Of a DNA stretch of 64,000 bases, positions 53,863 through 63,417 are shown one piece after another. The stretch's first letter is position 1. Each line of letters opens with the position of its first letter. The notes below the pieces were generated by a model, which did no database searches, was not told the origin of the DNA, and worked only from the letters and a program-made list of their open reading frames with translations. The position numbers and the translations under genes are program-made. The DNA lies in NCBI RefSeq assembly GCF_017303275.1, contig NZ_JAFKOJ010000001.1:124001-188000 (forward strand), written 5' to 3'. The DNA is from Bacillus sp. NTK034 (lineage in GTDB: Bacteria; Bacillota; Bacilli; Bacillales; Cytobacillaceae).

Positions 53863-56800
53863 ATGACCGTACGTTTATTGATAGGCCGGTCCGGAAGCGG
53901 CAAAACGGAATACTGCCTTAATGAAATCCGCGATGAACTGCGGCTTAATCCGGATGGAGATCCCATCATTTACTTAGTTCCGGAACAAATGACGTTCCTT
54001 TCAGAATATAAATTAATTACAACGCCCGGCCTTGGCGGAATGATTCGCAGCCAGGTATATTCTTTCACGCGACTTGCGTGGAGAATTCTTCAGGAAACAG
54101 GAGGCTTGAGCAGATATCATCTAAACAGTGTTGGCATCAGCATGCTTATCCGCAAGATCATCGAAGATAAAAAGGATGAGCTTAAGCTTTTTCAGAGGGC
54201 TGCAGATAAAAATGGTTTTATTCAGCAAATTGAACAAATGATGACTGAATTCAAACGGTATTGTGTAGCCCCCGATGAACTTGCTGAAAGGCAGCAGCAG
54301 CTCCCAGGAACAGGGAAATCGAATAAGGCACTTCAGGACAAGCTTCATGATCTTGAGTTAATCTATAAAAATTTTGAAGAATCCCTTGCCGGCAAATATA
54401 CCGATTCGGAAGACTACTTCCGCCTTCTTGCTGAAAAAGCATCCCATTCAGAGTATCTAAAAAATGCCGAGGTTTATATAGATGGCTTTTACAGCTTTAC
54501 ACCACAGGAATATTCGATTGTTGAACAGCTGATGAAGCAGTGTAAAAACGTCACTATTACACTGACACTTGACCAGCCGCGTAAGCATAGTGCTCCTGAA
54601 GATCTTCATTTATTCAGAATGGCGGGAGAAAACTATCAGACAATCAAAGAAATGGCTTTCCGCAACAGTCTGGGTATTGAAGAAATGGTCCTTGCTGAGC
54701 AAAAAAGGTGGAGCAGCCCTTCGCTTAGACATCTTGAGGAATATTTTGACAGCAGGCCTGCTGAGGCATTTCCAGGGGAAGCAGACATCCACATCGGACA
54801 GGCTGTCAACAGGCGGGCTGAAATCGAGGGCGTTGCCAGAAAAATAAATAAGCTTGTTCGCACAGATGGCTATCGCTATCGTGATATTGCAGTACTTGCA
54901 AGAAACGGACAGGATTATCATGACATGATTGAAACAGTGTTCCATGACTACGAAATCCCATATTTTATTGACCAAAAAAGAACTATGATGAATCATCCAC
55001 TCGTGGAGTTAATTAGGTCAACTCTTGAAATCATCAATGGGAATTGGCGCTATGAACCGATCTTCAGAGCAGTAAAAACGGAGCTTATTTTCCCGTCCAA
55101 GTTAAACGCCGGCAAGCTTCGTGAGCAAATGGACAGACTTGAGAACTATGTTCTTGCCTATGGCATCCAAGGGGACAAATGGACGAAGAAGAAAAGATGG
55201 ATATACAGGAGAATCAGGGGGCTGGAGTTTGAAGCGGTTGCCCAGACAGATGCCGAGAAGAAAATAGAAGATGAGTTAAGTGATTTGCGCGAAATGATTA
55301 CAGGCCCAATATTAAGATTGCACAGGCGCTTGAAAAAGGCTGCTGATGGCCGCGGATATTGTGAAGCTTTATTTTTATATCTGGAAGAATTGGATGTGCC
55401 TGTGAAGATTGAAAAGTGGAAATCGGCTGAAGAGGAAAAAGGGAACCTTGTTAAATCAAGGGAGCATGGACAAGCATGGAATGCCATTATGGAGCTTCTC
55501 GATCAGTATGTAGAAATGCTTGGTGAAGAAGAGGTGACTCTAAAGCGCTTTGCTTCCGTTCTGGATGCCGGTCTGGAGTCGCTGCGTTTCACGCTTGTTC
55601 CGCCTGCCATCGATCAGGTCATGGCTGCCGATTTGGAAAGATCAAGGCTAACTGATATTAAAGCTGCCTTTGTCATTGGTCTCAATGAAGGAGTAATTCC
55701 TGCCAAGTTCTCAGAGGAGGGTGTGCTGGCGGATGATGACAGAGAAATTCTTAACACCAGCGGAATGAAACTGGCGCCTGGAAGCCGAACACGACTTCTT
55801 GATGAAGAATTTATTGCTTATAAAGCGTTTGTCACTCCATCAGAAAAACTTTTTATCAGTTATCCGCTGGCGAATGAAGAAGGTAAAGCACTTATGCCTT
55901 CTCCATATATTAAGAGATTGGGAGATTTATTCCCTGATTGCAGGCAGCTTTCCTTCATGTCGGATCCGGCAGAGCTGCCGGAAACAGAACAGCTGGAATA
56001 TGCGGATAATCTTAATACAGCACTTTCGTATTTGACTTCTCAGCTTCAGCTGAAAAAACGCAGCTATCCAATCTATGACCTGTGGTGGGATGTTTATAAC
56101 TGCTATCTTAACAATGAGCAGTGGAGAAGGCCGGCATTAAAGGTTCTTTCCAGCCTGAATTATGAAAACCGGACAATTCAGCTTGGCGAAGACATCAGTA
56201 AAGAATTGTATGGCGATCATATTCAGGCGAGTGTTTCCAGGATGGAATTATTCCATAGCTGTCCATTTTCCCATTTTGCACAGCATGGACTAAAGCTGCG
56301 GGAAAGACAGGTATACCGTTTGGAAGCGCCGGATATCGGGGATTTATTCCATGCCGCTTTAAAATTTATCGCAGAGACAGTTATGTCCCAGAAACTTTCA
56401 TGGACAGATATGACAAGGGAACAGTGTGAGATCCTTGCAAAAGAAGCAGTTGAAATGCTTGCTCCTAAACTGCAAAATGAAATTCTTTTAAGCTCGAACA
56501 GGCATCACTATATTAAGAGAAAGCTTGAGCAAATCATCAGCAGGGCTTCCTATGTTATCAGTGAGCATGCCAAATCAAGCGGATTCTCGCCAGTGGGGCT
56601 GGAATTGGGGTTTGGTCCAAAAGGAGAACTTCCTTCGCTTGTTTTTCCTCTTAAAAATGGGACTAAAATGGAGCTTGTCGGAAGAATTGACAGAGTGGAC
56701 AAGGCTCAGGATACAAACGGGACATTTTTACGGGTAATTGACTATAAATCCAGCTCCAAGGATTTGAATGTCAGTGAGGTATATTATGGGATTGCTCTGC

Positions 56801-57369
56801 AGATGCTCACGTATCTGGACATCATTATTGCCCATTCCAATTCTTTGATCGGGACTGAAGCCGATCCGGCAGGAGTCCTTTATTTCCATGTTCATAATCC
56901 AATCGTCAGCACTTCAAAAATGCTGACCATAGAGGATATCGAGCAGGAACTCTATAAGAAATTTAAAATGAATGGCCTGCTGCTGGGAGATGAAAATGTC
57001 ATCAGGTTAATGGACCAGACAATTGAGACAGGAGATTCATCCATTATCTCAGCCGGATTTAAAAAAGACGGCACACTTTCAAAGCGATCTAAAGTGGCTA
57101 GCAAGCAGGAGTTTGATTATTTGCGGCGCTACGTAAGAAAGATGTATAGGAATACTGGCAATATGATTACAGAGGGCGATGTTAAAATTGCCCCATATAA
57201 AATGAAGGAAAAAACACCATGTACATTTTGTGCCTATAAATCTGTATGCCAATTTGACGAATCGCTCGAAACCAATGATTACAGGTTATTTGTGCCTAAG
57301 CCAAAGGAAGACATGATTGAAATCATCAAGAAGGAGGTGGAGGGCGATGAAAATGGCCATACCGCCTAA
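53863..57369 (+). CDS. addB: ATP-dependent nuclease subunit AddB
   Basis: A 1168-residue subunit of the AddAB helicase-nuclease that processes double-strand breaks for recombination. An N-terminal Walker A IGRSGSGKTE (residues 7-16) remains. The C-terminal PD-(D/E)XK nuclease domain has VIDYKSSSKD near residue 960, and the iron-sulfur Cys set includes HSCPFSHF near 805 and CTFCAYKSVC near 1122. Start is 53863 after AAGGAGG; the frame 19 codons longer is upstream of that site. The gene end overlaps addA. Length is normal. Confidence 0.96.
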   Translation: MTVRLLIGRSGSGKTEYCLNEIRDELRLNPDGDPIIYLVPEQMTFLSEYKLITTPGLGGMIRSQVYSFTRLAWRILQETGGLSRYHLNSVGISMLIRKIIEDKKDELKLFQRAADKNGFIQQIEQMMTEFKRYCVAPDELAERQQQLPGTGKSNKALQDKLHDLELIYKNFEESLAGKYTDSEDYFRLLAEKASHSEYLKNAEVYIDGFYSFTPQEYSIVEQLMKQCKNVTITLTLDQPRKHSAPEDLHLFRMAGENYQTIKEMAFRNSLGIEEMVLAEQKRWSSPSLRHLEEYFDSRPAEAFPGEADIHIGQAVNRRAEIEGVARKINKLVRTDGYRYRDIAVLARNGQDYHDMIETVFHDYEIPYFIDQKRTMMNHPLVELIRSTLEIINGNWRYEPIFRAVKTELIFPSKLNAGKLREQMDRLENYVLAYGIQGDKWTKKKRWIYRRIRGLEFEAVAQTDAEKKIEDELSDLREMITGPILRLHRRLKKAADGRGYCEALFLYLEELDVPVKIEKWKSAEEEKGNLVKSREHGQAWNAIMELLDQYVEMLGEEEVTLKRFASVLDAGLESLRFTLVPPAIDQVMAADLERSRLTDIKAAFVIGLNEGVIPAKFSEEGVLADDDREILNTSGMKLAPGSRTRLLDEEFIAYKAFVTPSEKLFISYPLANEEGKALMPSPYIKRLGDLFPDCRQLSFMSDPAELPETEQLEYADNLNTALSYLTSQLQLKKRSYPIYDLWWDVYNCYLNNEQWRRPALKVLSSLNYENRTIQLGEDISKELYGDHIQASVSRMELFHSCPFSHFAQHGLKLRERQVYRLEAPDIGDLFHAALKFIAETVMSQKLSWTDMTREQCEILAKEAVEMLAPKLQNEILLSSNRHHYIKRKLEQIISRASYVISEHAKSSGFSPVGLELGFGPKGELPSLVFPLKNGTKMELVGRIDRVDKAQDTNGTFLRVIDYKSSSKDLNVSEVYYGIALQMLTYLDIIIAHSNSLIGTEADPAGVLYFHVHNPIVSTSKMLTIEDIEQELYKKFKMNGLLLGDENVIRLMDQTIETGDSSIISAGFKKDGTLSKRSKVASKQEFDYLRRYVRKMYRNTGNMITEGDVKIAPYKMKEKTPCTFCAYKSVCQFDESLETNDYRLFVPKPKEDMIEIIKKEVEGDENGHTA

Positions 57370-60300
57370 GCCGGAGGATGCAACCTGGACTGATGACCAG
57401 TGGAAAGCAATTATGGCCAAGGGCCAGGATATCCTGGTGGCTGCTGCAGCCGGTTCAGGGAAAACGGCTGTTTTGGTTGAAAGGATTATCAATAAGATTA
57501 TCGCTGATGAAGATCCTATTAATGTCGATGAACTCCTTGTTGTGACCTTCACAAATGCCTCAGCAGCCGAAATGAGGCACAGAATCGGCGAAGCGCTTGA
57601 AAAAGCTATTGATGCCGATCCGAAGTCTGCTCACCTCAGAAAGCAGGTAAGCTTATTAAACAGGGCATCCATCTCGACTTTGCATTCATTTTGCTTAGAG
57701 ATGATTCGTAAATATTACTACATGACCGATATTGATCCCGGATTTCGAATCGCTGATGAAACAGAAGCACAGCTCTTAAGAGATGAAGTACTCGAGGAGC
57801 TTTTTGAAGAGGAATACGGTAAAGAGGGAAACGAAGCATTCTTTGCACTTGTTGATACTTTTACAAATGACAGAAGTGACACTGCCCTTCAGGATATAAT
57901 AAGGGACTTATACGATTTTGCCCGCTCCAACCCTTCACCTGATCAATATCTTGATTCAATTGTTGAGATGTATAACGTGGAGGGTGTTGACAGTCTTGAA
58001 AAGCTTCCATTTGTCCGTTCCCTTTTGGAGGATATAGATCTTCAGCTGAAAGGGGCCAAGCAGCTGCTGGAATATGGGCTGGAGCTGACCAAACTTCCTG
58101 GAGGACCGGCTCCGAGAGCAGAAAACTTTATCGCAGATCTGCACGTTGTCAATACTCTAATCGAAGCGAAAAACGATTCATGGCCGATGCTATATGAAGC
58201 GATGCAATCATGGTCTTTTGGCAGAGCCAAAACCTGTAAGGGCAATGATTATGATGAAGGGCTGGTTGAAAAGGCAAAGAAACTTAGGGACCAGGCCAAG
58301 AAAATCATAACCGGCCTGCAGGAAGAACTGTTTTTCCGCAAACAGGAAAGCTTCATGCGTGATATGGCGGAAATGAAGTCCCATATAGAATCGCTTGTTT
58401 CGTTAGTTAAAGAATTCTCAATTCGCTTTGACCAGGTTAAAACTGAAAAAGGGCTGGTTGACTTTGCCGATCTTGAGCATTATTGCCTTGAAATTCTCTC
58501 ATCATCAGATGAAGAGGGAAGGCTTTTGCCATCAGAAGCAGCTCTTGCCTGCAGAAATCAGTTCAAAGAAGTCCTGGTTGATGAGTATCAGGATACCAAC
58601 ATGGTGCAGGAAGCGATTTTGCAGCTGGTAACGGCAGATTCAGAAGAAAACGGAAATCTTTTCATGGTAGGCGATGTAAAGCAGTCGATCTACCGTTTCC
58701 GCCTTGCAGAGCCTAATCTGTTTTTGGGTAAGTACACCCGGTTTGGCCGGGACGGAGAAGAGGCAGGGCTTAGAATTGATCTGGCGCGAAATTTCAGAAG
58801 CCGTAAAGAAGTCCTCCACGGGACCAACTATATTTTTAAGCAAATTATGGGGACATCTGTCGGTGAAATTGAGTATGATCAGGCAGCTGAGCTTGTTAAA
58901 GGAGCTCCTTATTCAGAGAGTCAGGAACACCCTGTGGAAATAGTCATTATTGATCTTGAAGGAAATGAAAAAAACGAACCTGAGCCTGAATCAATGGATG
59001 AGGGTTTTGACAGCGAAGAGTTAGCCCAGTCACAGCTCGAAGCCAGATTTATGGCGTCGAGAATAAAAGAAATCATTGGGAATCGGAAAGAAGTTTACAA
59101 CACAAAGACCCAATCCGAGCGGCCTGCCAAGTATAGGGATATTGTCATCCTGCTTCGTTCCATGACATGGGCTCCGCAAATAATGGAGGAGTTCAAACAG
59201 CAGGGAATCCCTGTTTATGCCAATCTCTCCAGCGGCTATTTTGAAGCAACGGAAGTAGCGATTATGATGTCACTTCTAAAAGTGATTGATAATCCGTATC
59301 AGGATATTCCGCTGGCATCAGTTCTAAGATCTCCTATTTTGGGGCTGACCGAAGAAGAGCTGGCACAAATCAGAATCCATAATAAAAGAGGTTCTTTCTA
59401 TGAAGCTTTGACTTCTTTTTGCCGGAATGACCCAACCCTGGAAGCAGAAGAATTATATGAGAAAGTGCGGCCGTTTTTTGATCAGCTTAAAGATTGGCGT
59501 GTGATGGCGCGCCAAGGTTCGCTTTCCGAACTGATTTGGCATCTGTATAGAGAAACCAGATTTTATGATTTCGTCGGCGGCATGCCGGGCGGAAAACAGA
59601 GACAGGCAAACCTTCGCGCACTGTACGACAGAGCCAGACAGTATGAAGCAACATCATTCAGAGGATTATTCCGCTTCTTAAGGTTTATTGAACGAATGCG
59701 GGACAGAGGCGATGATCTTGGCGCTGCCCGTGCTTTGGGTGAGCAGGAAGATGTTGTCCGCCTTATGACGATCCACAGCAGCAAAGGGCTGGAATTTCCT
59801 TTCGTTTTCATTGCAGGGCTTGCCCGCAGTTTTAATACGATGGATTTAAAAAAGCCGTACATGCTTGATAAGGAATTTGGATTCGCTGCAAAATATGTGA
59901 ATGCCGAGAAGAGAATTTCTTATCCCTCTTTGCCGCAGATTGCTTTTAAACGAAAAAAGAAAATGGAAATGCTTGCTGAAGAAATGCGGGTCCTATATGT
60001 TGCTTTAACAAGGGCGAAGGAAAAGCTTTTCCTGGTATCGTCCGTCAAGAGTGCTGATAAAAAAATAAATCAGTGGCTGCAGGCATCGGAGCATAAAGAG
60101 TGGCTCCTGAATGAGTATGACAGGGCTTCTGCAAACAGTTACCTGGACTGGATTGGTCCATCGCTTGTCAGACATAGAGATTGTGAGGCATTGAGAGGGG
60201 AAGGGCAGGTTCATCCTCTCGTACCTTCTGAAATACTTGAACACCCTTCATGCTGGAATTTAACCATAATCAAAAGCGAAGAAGCTGCAGTTCTTTCAGA

Positions 60301-61105
60301 AGAAGCCAATGAGGGCGAAACGGATTTGCTGAAATTGGTTTATGAAGGGAAACCTGTTCCGGCTGAATCGGCTTATAAGGATAAAGTTGAGGAACAGCTT
60401 TCCTGGAAATATTCCTTTAAGCAGGCTGCTCAAGCTAGATCTAAGCAATCCGTTTCGGAAGTAAAGCGGCAGCGGGAGATTTTTTCAGAAGAAGACAGCG
60501 GTACTGAATTAATCCGTAAAATCAATAAACCCCTGCTGGGCAGGCCTAGATTCATGCAGGAAAAATCTCTTTCTCCAGCTGAACGGGGTACTGCTATGCA
60601 TGCTGTCATGCAGCATATTGATTTAAGCAGGCCTGCAGCTGTGGAAACGGTAGCTTTCAAAATGGATGAGATGGTTCATAACGAATTGCTGACAGAAGAG
60701 CAGCATGCCAGTATTGAGCCGCAGCTGATTGTACAGTTTTTCGAAACCGAACTGGGAAAAAGAATTGTTCAGGCTAAATCGATACGAAGAGAAATCCCAT
60801 TCAGTTTATCTTTCCCAGCCCGGGAAATCTATTCAGATTGGCAGGGAGAGGATGAAACGGTTCTCATTCAGGGGATTGTGGACTGCGTATTTGAAGATGA
60901 GCAGGGTCTGGTGCTTCTGGATTATAAAACGGATGGAATCAGGGGCCGGTTTAAGGGAGGCTTTGCTGAAGCCAAACCCGTTCTCGAAAACAGGTACAAA
61001 GTTCAAATTGATATGTACACCAGAGCATTGGAACAAATATTAAAGAGAAAAGTCAAAGAAAGATACTTATTCTTCTTTGACGGGGCTCATACAATTAAGT
61101 TATAG
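57347..61105 (+). CDS. addA: ATP-dependent nuclease/helicase subunit AddA
   Basis: A 1252-residue UvrD-type helicase plus nuclease. Walker A VAAAAGSGKTAVLV (near residues 36-49), DEYQDTN near 412, VGDVKQSIYRFR near 442, and late helicase motifs (TIHSSKGLEFP near 806; VALTRAKEKL near 885) are visible. The C-terminal nuclease holds LLDYKTDGI near 1190. Start at 57347 is 23 bases inside addB, after GGAGGTGGAGG; the ATG two codons later is an alternative. Only addB and addA are in this transcript; a terminator follows. Confidence 0.97.
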   Translation: MKMAIPPKPEDATWTDDQWKAIMAKGQDILVAAAAGSGKTAVLVERIINKIIADEDPINVDELLVVTFTNASAAEMRHRIGEALEKAIDADPKSAHLRKQVSLLNRASISTLHSFCLEMIRKYYYMTDIDPGFRIADETEAQLLRDEVLEELFEEEYGKEGNEAFFALVDTFTNDRSDTALQDIIRDLYDFARSNPSPDQYLDSIVEMYNVEGVDSLEKLPFVRSLLEDIDLQLKGAKQLLEYGLELTKLPGGPAPRAENFIADLHVVNTLIEAKNDSWPMLYEAMQSWSFGRAKTCKGNDYDEGLVEKAKKLRDQAKKIITGLQEELFFRKQESFMRDMAEMKSHIESLVSLVKEFSIRFDQVKTEKGLVDFADLEHYCLEILSSSDEEGRLLPSEAALACRNQFKEVLVDEYQDTNMVQEAILQLVTADSEENGNLFMVGDVKQSIYRFRLAEPNLFLGKYTRFGRDGEEAGLRIDLARNFRSRKEVLHGTNYIFKQIMGTSVGEIEYDQAAELVKGAPYSESQEHPVEIVIIDLEGNEKNEPEPESMDEGFDSEELAQSQLEARFMASRIKEIIGNRKEVYNTKTQSERPAKYRDIVILLRSMTWAPQIMEEFKQQGIPVYANLSSGYFEATEVAIMMSLLKVIDNPYQDIPLASVLRSPILGLTEEELAQIRIHNKRGSFYEALTSFCRNDPTLEAEELYEKVRPFFDQLKDWRVMARQGSLSELIWHLYRETRFYDFVGGMPGGKQRQANLRALYDRARQYEATSFRGLFRFLRFIERMRDRGDDLGAARALGEQEDVVRLMTIHSSKGLEFPFVFIAGLARSFNTMDLKKPYMLDKEFGFAAKYVNAEKRISYPSLPQIAFKRKKKMEMLAEEMRVLYVALTRAKEKLFLVSSVKSADKKINQWLQASEHKEWLLNEYDRASANSYLDWIGPSLVRHRDCEALRGEGQVHPLVPSEILEHPSCWNLTIIKSEEAAVLSEEANEGETDLLKLVYEGKPVPAESAYKDKVEEQLSWKYSFKQAAQARSKQSVSEVKRQREIFSEEDSGTELIRKINKPLLGRPRFMQEKSLSPAERGTAMHAVMQHIDLSRPAAVETVAFKMDEMVHNELLTEEQHASIEPQLIVQFFETELGKRIVQAKSIRREIPFSLSFPAREIYSDWQGEDETVLIQGIVDCVFEDEQGLVLLDYKTDGIRGRFKGGFAEAKPVLENRYKVQIDMYTRALEQILKRKVKERYLFFFDGAHTIKL

Positions 61106-61107
61106 GG

Positions 61108-61137
61108 AAAGCCGGCAAGGAAACTTGCCGGCTTTTT
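61108..61137 (+). terminator. Terminator after addBA
   Basis: AAAGCCGGCAAG-gaaa-CTTGCCGGCTTTTT, three bases past the addA stop codon. Confidence 0.93.
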
Positions 61138-61161
61138 GCGTATTAGCAGGAATGGTATTGT

Positions 61162-61311
61162 GCGCACTAGCCGAAAAGCCGCGCACAGCCAGTGAAATCC
61201 CGCGCGCAAACGAAGCATCTCCGCGCGTAAAAAGGAGAAATCCGCGCAGATCCAGGAGAGATACGCGCACTAGCTGAACAAGCGCGCACAACCAGAGAGT
61301 ACCCGCGCGCA
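61162..61311. repeat. Array of eight GCGC-centred units at about 21-bp spacing
   Basis: GCGC(A or G) recurs at about 61162, 61181, 61204, 61225, 61244, 61265, 61284 and 61307: spacings 19, 23, 21, 19, 21, 19, 23, mean 20.7, near two helical turns. The filler is A-rich and mostly starts with A after the GCGC (CGCGCAnnn). The block is clearly more GC-rich than flanking gaps. It lies between the addBA terminator and yisB, with no gene. Not a CRISPR, since units are too short and the spacers are degenerate. Confidence 0.75.
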
Positions 61312-61378
61312 AAGGGGAAAATATGCGATTTTATTACCCCCAATATAAAGGGTAAATTAAATATAAAGGAGGCTAGCA

Positions 61379-61690
61379 ATGGGAAAAAAGAAAACAGAGA
61401 CGGGAACCTGCGAATTATGCATGCGGGAGGATACTGAAATAACCGTCCATCATTTAACGCCGAAAGAAATGGGGGGCACCTTCCTGCCGACCGCGAAAAT
61501 ATGCATACCCTGTCATAAGCAGATTCATGCTTTATATACGAATGCAGAGTTGGCTGTACGACTGAATTCAATAGAATTATTACAGCAGGATGATAAAATC
61601 GGAAAATATTTGAAATGGATCAGGAAGCAGCCTTCATCTAAGTTAACGAAAGCCAAAAAATCTAATGACAGGAAATCAAAAGGACGATAA
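61379..61690 (+). CDS. yisB: YisB-like HNH-type zinc protein
   Basis: A 103-residue HNH-like protein. Zinc Cys pairs CELC (near residues 11-14) and CIPC (near 39-42) surround a VHHLTPKEMGG segment with the HH, and the third part HKQIHALYT carries the final His. It resembles small HNH nucleases; the tail is Lys/Ser-rich. AAAGGAGG precedes the ATG. B. subtilis has yisB between the add/sbc group and gerP, which matches this position. Nuclease activity is only inferred. Confidence 0.88.
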   Translation: MGKKKTETGTCELCMREDTEITVHHLTPKEMGGTFLPTAKICIPCHKQIHALYTNAELAVRLNSIELLQQDDKIGKYLKWIRKQPSSKLTKAKKSNDRKSKGR

Positions 61691-61708
61691 CAAATGTGCT
61701 ATCGTCCG
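61681..61708. terminator. Bidirectional terminator between yisB and gerPF
   Basis: GGACGATA pairs with TATCGTCC across ten bases. It overlaps the last codons of yisB, and in reverse is followed by TTTTG. Confidence 0.75.
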
Positions 61709-61722
61709 AAATTACTGAAAAA

Positions 61723-61941
61723 TTAGTTATTTCCGACATTTGGCTGATCAACCAGACTGGTATCCAGAACATTGCTGGCGCTCAGGCCATTGTTTGTAAT
61801 GACTAAGCCGCCCGTATTTGCGGCACCCTGTCCGGTCGTTGATTTTGAATTGCTTTTTGGAGAGATATAAAGGGAGTCTCCAAATTGCACAATTCCCCCG
61901 CCGACATTGATGATTTGTACCGGTCCGATTATAGCTGGCAT
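61723..61941 (-). CDS. gerPF: Spore germination protein GerPF
   Basis: A 72-residue protein opening MPAIIGPVQIINVGGGIVQFGD, the GerPA/GerPF start motif, followed by SPKSNSKSTTGQGAANTGG and NNGLSASNV. It is the last gene of the leftward gerPABCDEF operon. Start is 61941 after AAGGATG; the frame three codons longer overlaps that site. GerP proteins act in the inner spore coat and allow germinants to reach receptors. It is homologous to GerPA, encoded first in the operon. Confidence 0.93.
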   Translation of the reverse strand: MPAIIGPVQIINVGGGIVQFGDSLYISPKSNSKSTTGQGAANTGGLVITNNGLSASNVLDTSLVDQPNVGNN

Positions 61942-61973
61942 GTAAAACATCCTTTATGAAAAAATTTTCATTC

Positions 61974-62354
61974 TTAAGAAGTGCTATTTTTTGGATAAAC
62001 TTGACGGATATGCTTGACCCGGGCTTCCATTGAAATATTTCCACTGTTGCCAATATGAATGACAGAAGAGGAGGAAACCCCGATAATATCAATATTCTGT
62101 ACTTTAATGATTGGATTCAGCTGTGTAGTTTGAATCGCAATTACTTCATCAATAGGAAGGAGAGGGATGGGCTCACTGAAAATAGGATAAGCAGCAAAAT
62201 TGCCTTCATGGGCATCAAAGTACTCCGCTTCGCGCTGAACTGCAAGTGCCCTGGAAAAACCCTGAATTAAGCAGGAGTCCCCAATCTCAAATATCGATGA
62301 AAACGCAATAGTATCTATATGAATATTAGCAACTGACGAAGTTCTTTGAAGCAT
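61974..62354 (-). CDS. gerPE: Spore germination protein GerPE
   Basis: A 126-residue protein matching GerPE: TSSVANIHIDTIAFSSIFEIGDSCLIQGFSRALAVQRE at the N-terminus and VSSSSVIHIGNSGNI near residue 93. Its ATG at 62354 lies 4 bases after the gerPD stop. It is a coat permeability protein by family. The gap to gerPF is 32 bases. Confidence 0.93.
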   Translation of the reverse strand: MLQRTSSVANIHIDTIAFSSIFEIGDSCLIQGFSRALAVQREAEYFDAHEGNFAAYPIFSEPIPLLPIDEVIAIQTTQLNPIIKVQNIDIIGVSSSSVIHIGNSGNISMEARVKHIRQVYPKNSTS

Positions 62355-62358
62355 ACGG

Positions 62359-62535
62359 TTACTCCGGTGTTAGCGGCACAAAAGGCCCAATCAGTAGAGA
62401 TTCTACTGGGGTATCAAAGGTTGCTGCAAGCTGGATCGTCTGTGTATCTCCAACCATTAATACAGAAGAACTGGATACACCAAGCACTCTTATGCTGCCA
62501 ACACACAAATCTCGGTTATATACCTGATAATTCAT
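62359..62535 (-). CDS. gerPD: Spore germination protein GerPD
   Basis: A 58-residue protein with MNYQVYNRDLCVGSIRVLGV at its start, then SSSSVLMVGD, typical of GerPD. It is short and easily missed, but overlaps the gerPC stop (ATGA at 62532-62535), and ends 4 bases before gerPE. Gene order confirms it as the fourth gerP gene. Function as for the operon: coat permeability to germinants. Confidence 0.93.
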   Translation of the reverse strand: MNYQVYNRDLCVGSIRVLGVSSSSVLMVGDTQTIQLAATFDTPVESLLIGPFVPLTPE

Positions 62536-63143
62536 TCGTTATTCATCCCTTTCATATTCTCTGGCAAATGTGAGATAAAGGCATGGACTCCATTGTGAAT
62601 TTCCTTTTTTATAAGCTCAATAATCTCTTTGTTATCATTTTCCTTCCCGGATCGATTCGAAGCCTGCTGCTGTTTAATATAGAAGTCAATCCTGTTAGGC
62701 AGCTGCTTTTTGATATCTTCTTTGATAAATGTAATATAGGAATCATCCACACTGACATTTAACTTCTTCTGTACAGTAGCTGTAATGTCAGGAAGTTCCT
62801 GTTCTAAATATTGATAGATGGCATCTTCAATTTCCATCGTTCTCTTCATCTGATTCTTAGGCGAAATAGGTGCTTTGATGTTTTTGTTATCGACGGCAAA
62901 ATCTTCAATGTTTTGCAGCTCAGAAGGATTTAAGCCGATGTTTAAAGTACCTTCGAGGGACTCGACCTTTAGCTGGTCAAATTTATATTCAATCCGGTCG
63001 ACCTGCATTGGCGGACGGTTCTTTAGAACTTCAGTCTCTTCCTGAAGTTTCTTAACCGCCTTTTCCAGTATTCGGATTCGTTTTTCCTGGGCCTCCACAA
63101 AAGCATGCAATTGGTGAAGATAGGTATTTATTTGCTGGTTCAA
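62532..63143 (-). CDS. gerPC: Spore germination protein GerPC
   Basis: A 203-residue protein starting NQQINTYLHQLHAFVEAQEKRIRILEK, a clear coiled coil (residues 1-45), followed by KFDQLKVESLEGTLNIGLNP, matching GerPC. A long hydrophilic C-terminal half ends in MKGMNNE. I start it at TTG 63143 because GAGGTG lies six bases upstream; the GTG three codons earlier abuts that site. Its end overlaps gerPD. Part of the spore coat permeability operon. Confidence 0.9.
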   Translation of the reverse strand: MNQQINTYLHQLHAFVEAQEKRIRILEKAVKKLQEETEVLKNRPPMQVDRIEYKFDQLKVESLEGTLNIGLNPSELQNIEDFAVDNKNIKAPISPKNQMKRTMEIEDAIYQYLEQELPDITATVQKKLNVSVDDSYITFIKEDIKKQLPNRIDFYIKQQQASNRSGKENDNKEIIELIKKEIHNGVHAFISHLPENMKGMNNE

Positions 63144-63179
63144 GCGCACCACCTCGCTTTGTTTAAAGATAACCTATCA

Positions 63180-63404
63180 CTATGTTGTCAAAGGTACCGA
63201 AGGCATTAATAATAGACTGTCCGCCGGGCCCGATGGAACTGGTGATTCCGCTTCAGGTGCAGGTTCGGTAAATCCCCCTGTGTTATACAGATATGAAGCC
63301 GGCTTTATTATGCCTGCACTTCCAATCTGCATAACGGAAGAGTTTGAAATCCCGCCTATCTTAATAAAATTAATATGAATGGACTGCTGTATATAAAAAT
63401 TCAT
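63180..63404 (-). CDS. gerPB: Spore germination protein GerPB
   Basis: A 74-residue protein beginning MNFYIQQSIHINFIKIGGIS with NSSVMQIGSAGII, matching GerPB. The C-terminal half is Pro/Ser/Ala-rich. Start at 63404 follows GGGTGAT; the longer open frame runs back into gerPA and is not used. It is the second gene of the leftward operon, 13 bases after gerPA. Confidence 0.92.
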   Translation of the reverse strand: MNFYIQQSIHINFIKIGGISNSSVMQIGSAGIIKPASYLYNTGGFTEPAPEAESPVPSGPADSLLLMPSVPLTT

Positions 63405-63417
63405 ATCATCACCCGTT

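Noticed and set aside
53718..53969. N-terminal extension of the MFS gene
   Set aside because: The 84-codon extension crosses the divergent addB promoter and addB codons; a ribosome site supports the start at 53717.
61162..61311. CRISPR array
   Set aside because: Units are about 21 bases with only a 5-base core; there are no 25-40 base identical repeats and no cas genes.
61100..61571. Two minus-strand open frames over the GCGC array and yisB
   Set aside because: Cys/Arg/Ala-rich translations from GC repeats with no ribosome site; one is antisense to the well-supported yisB.
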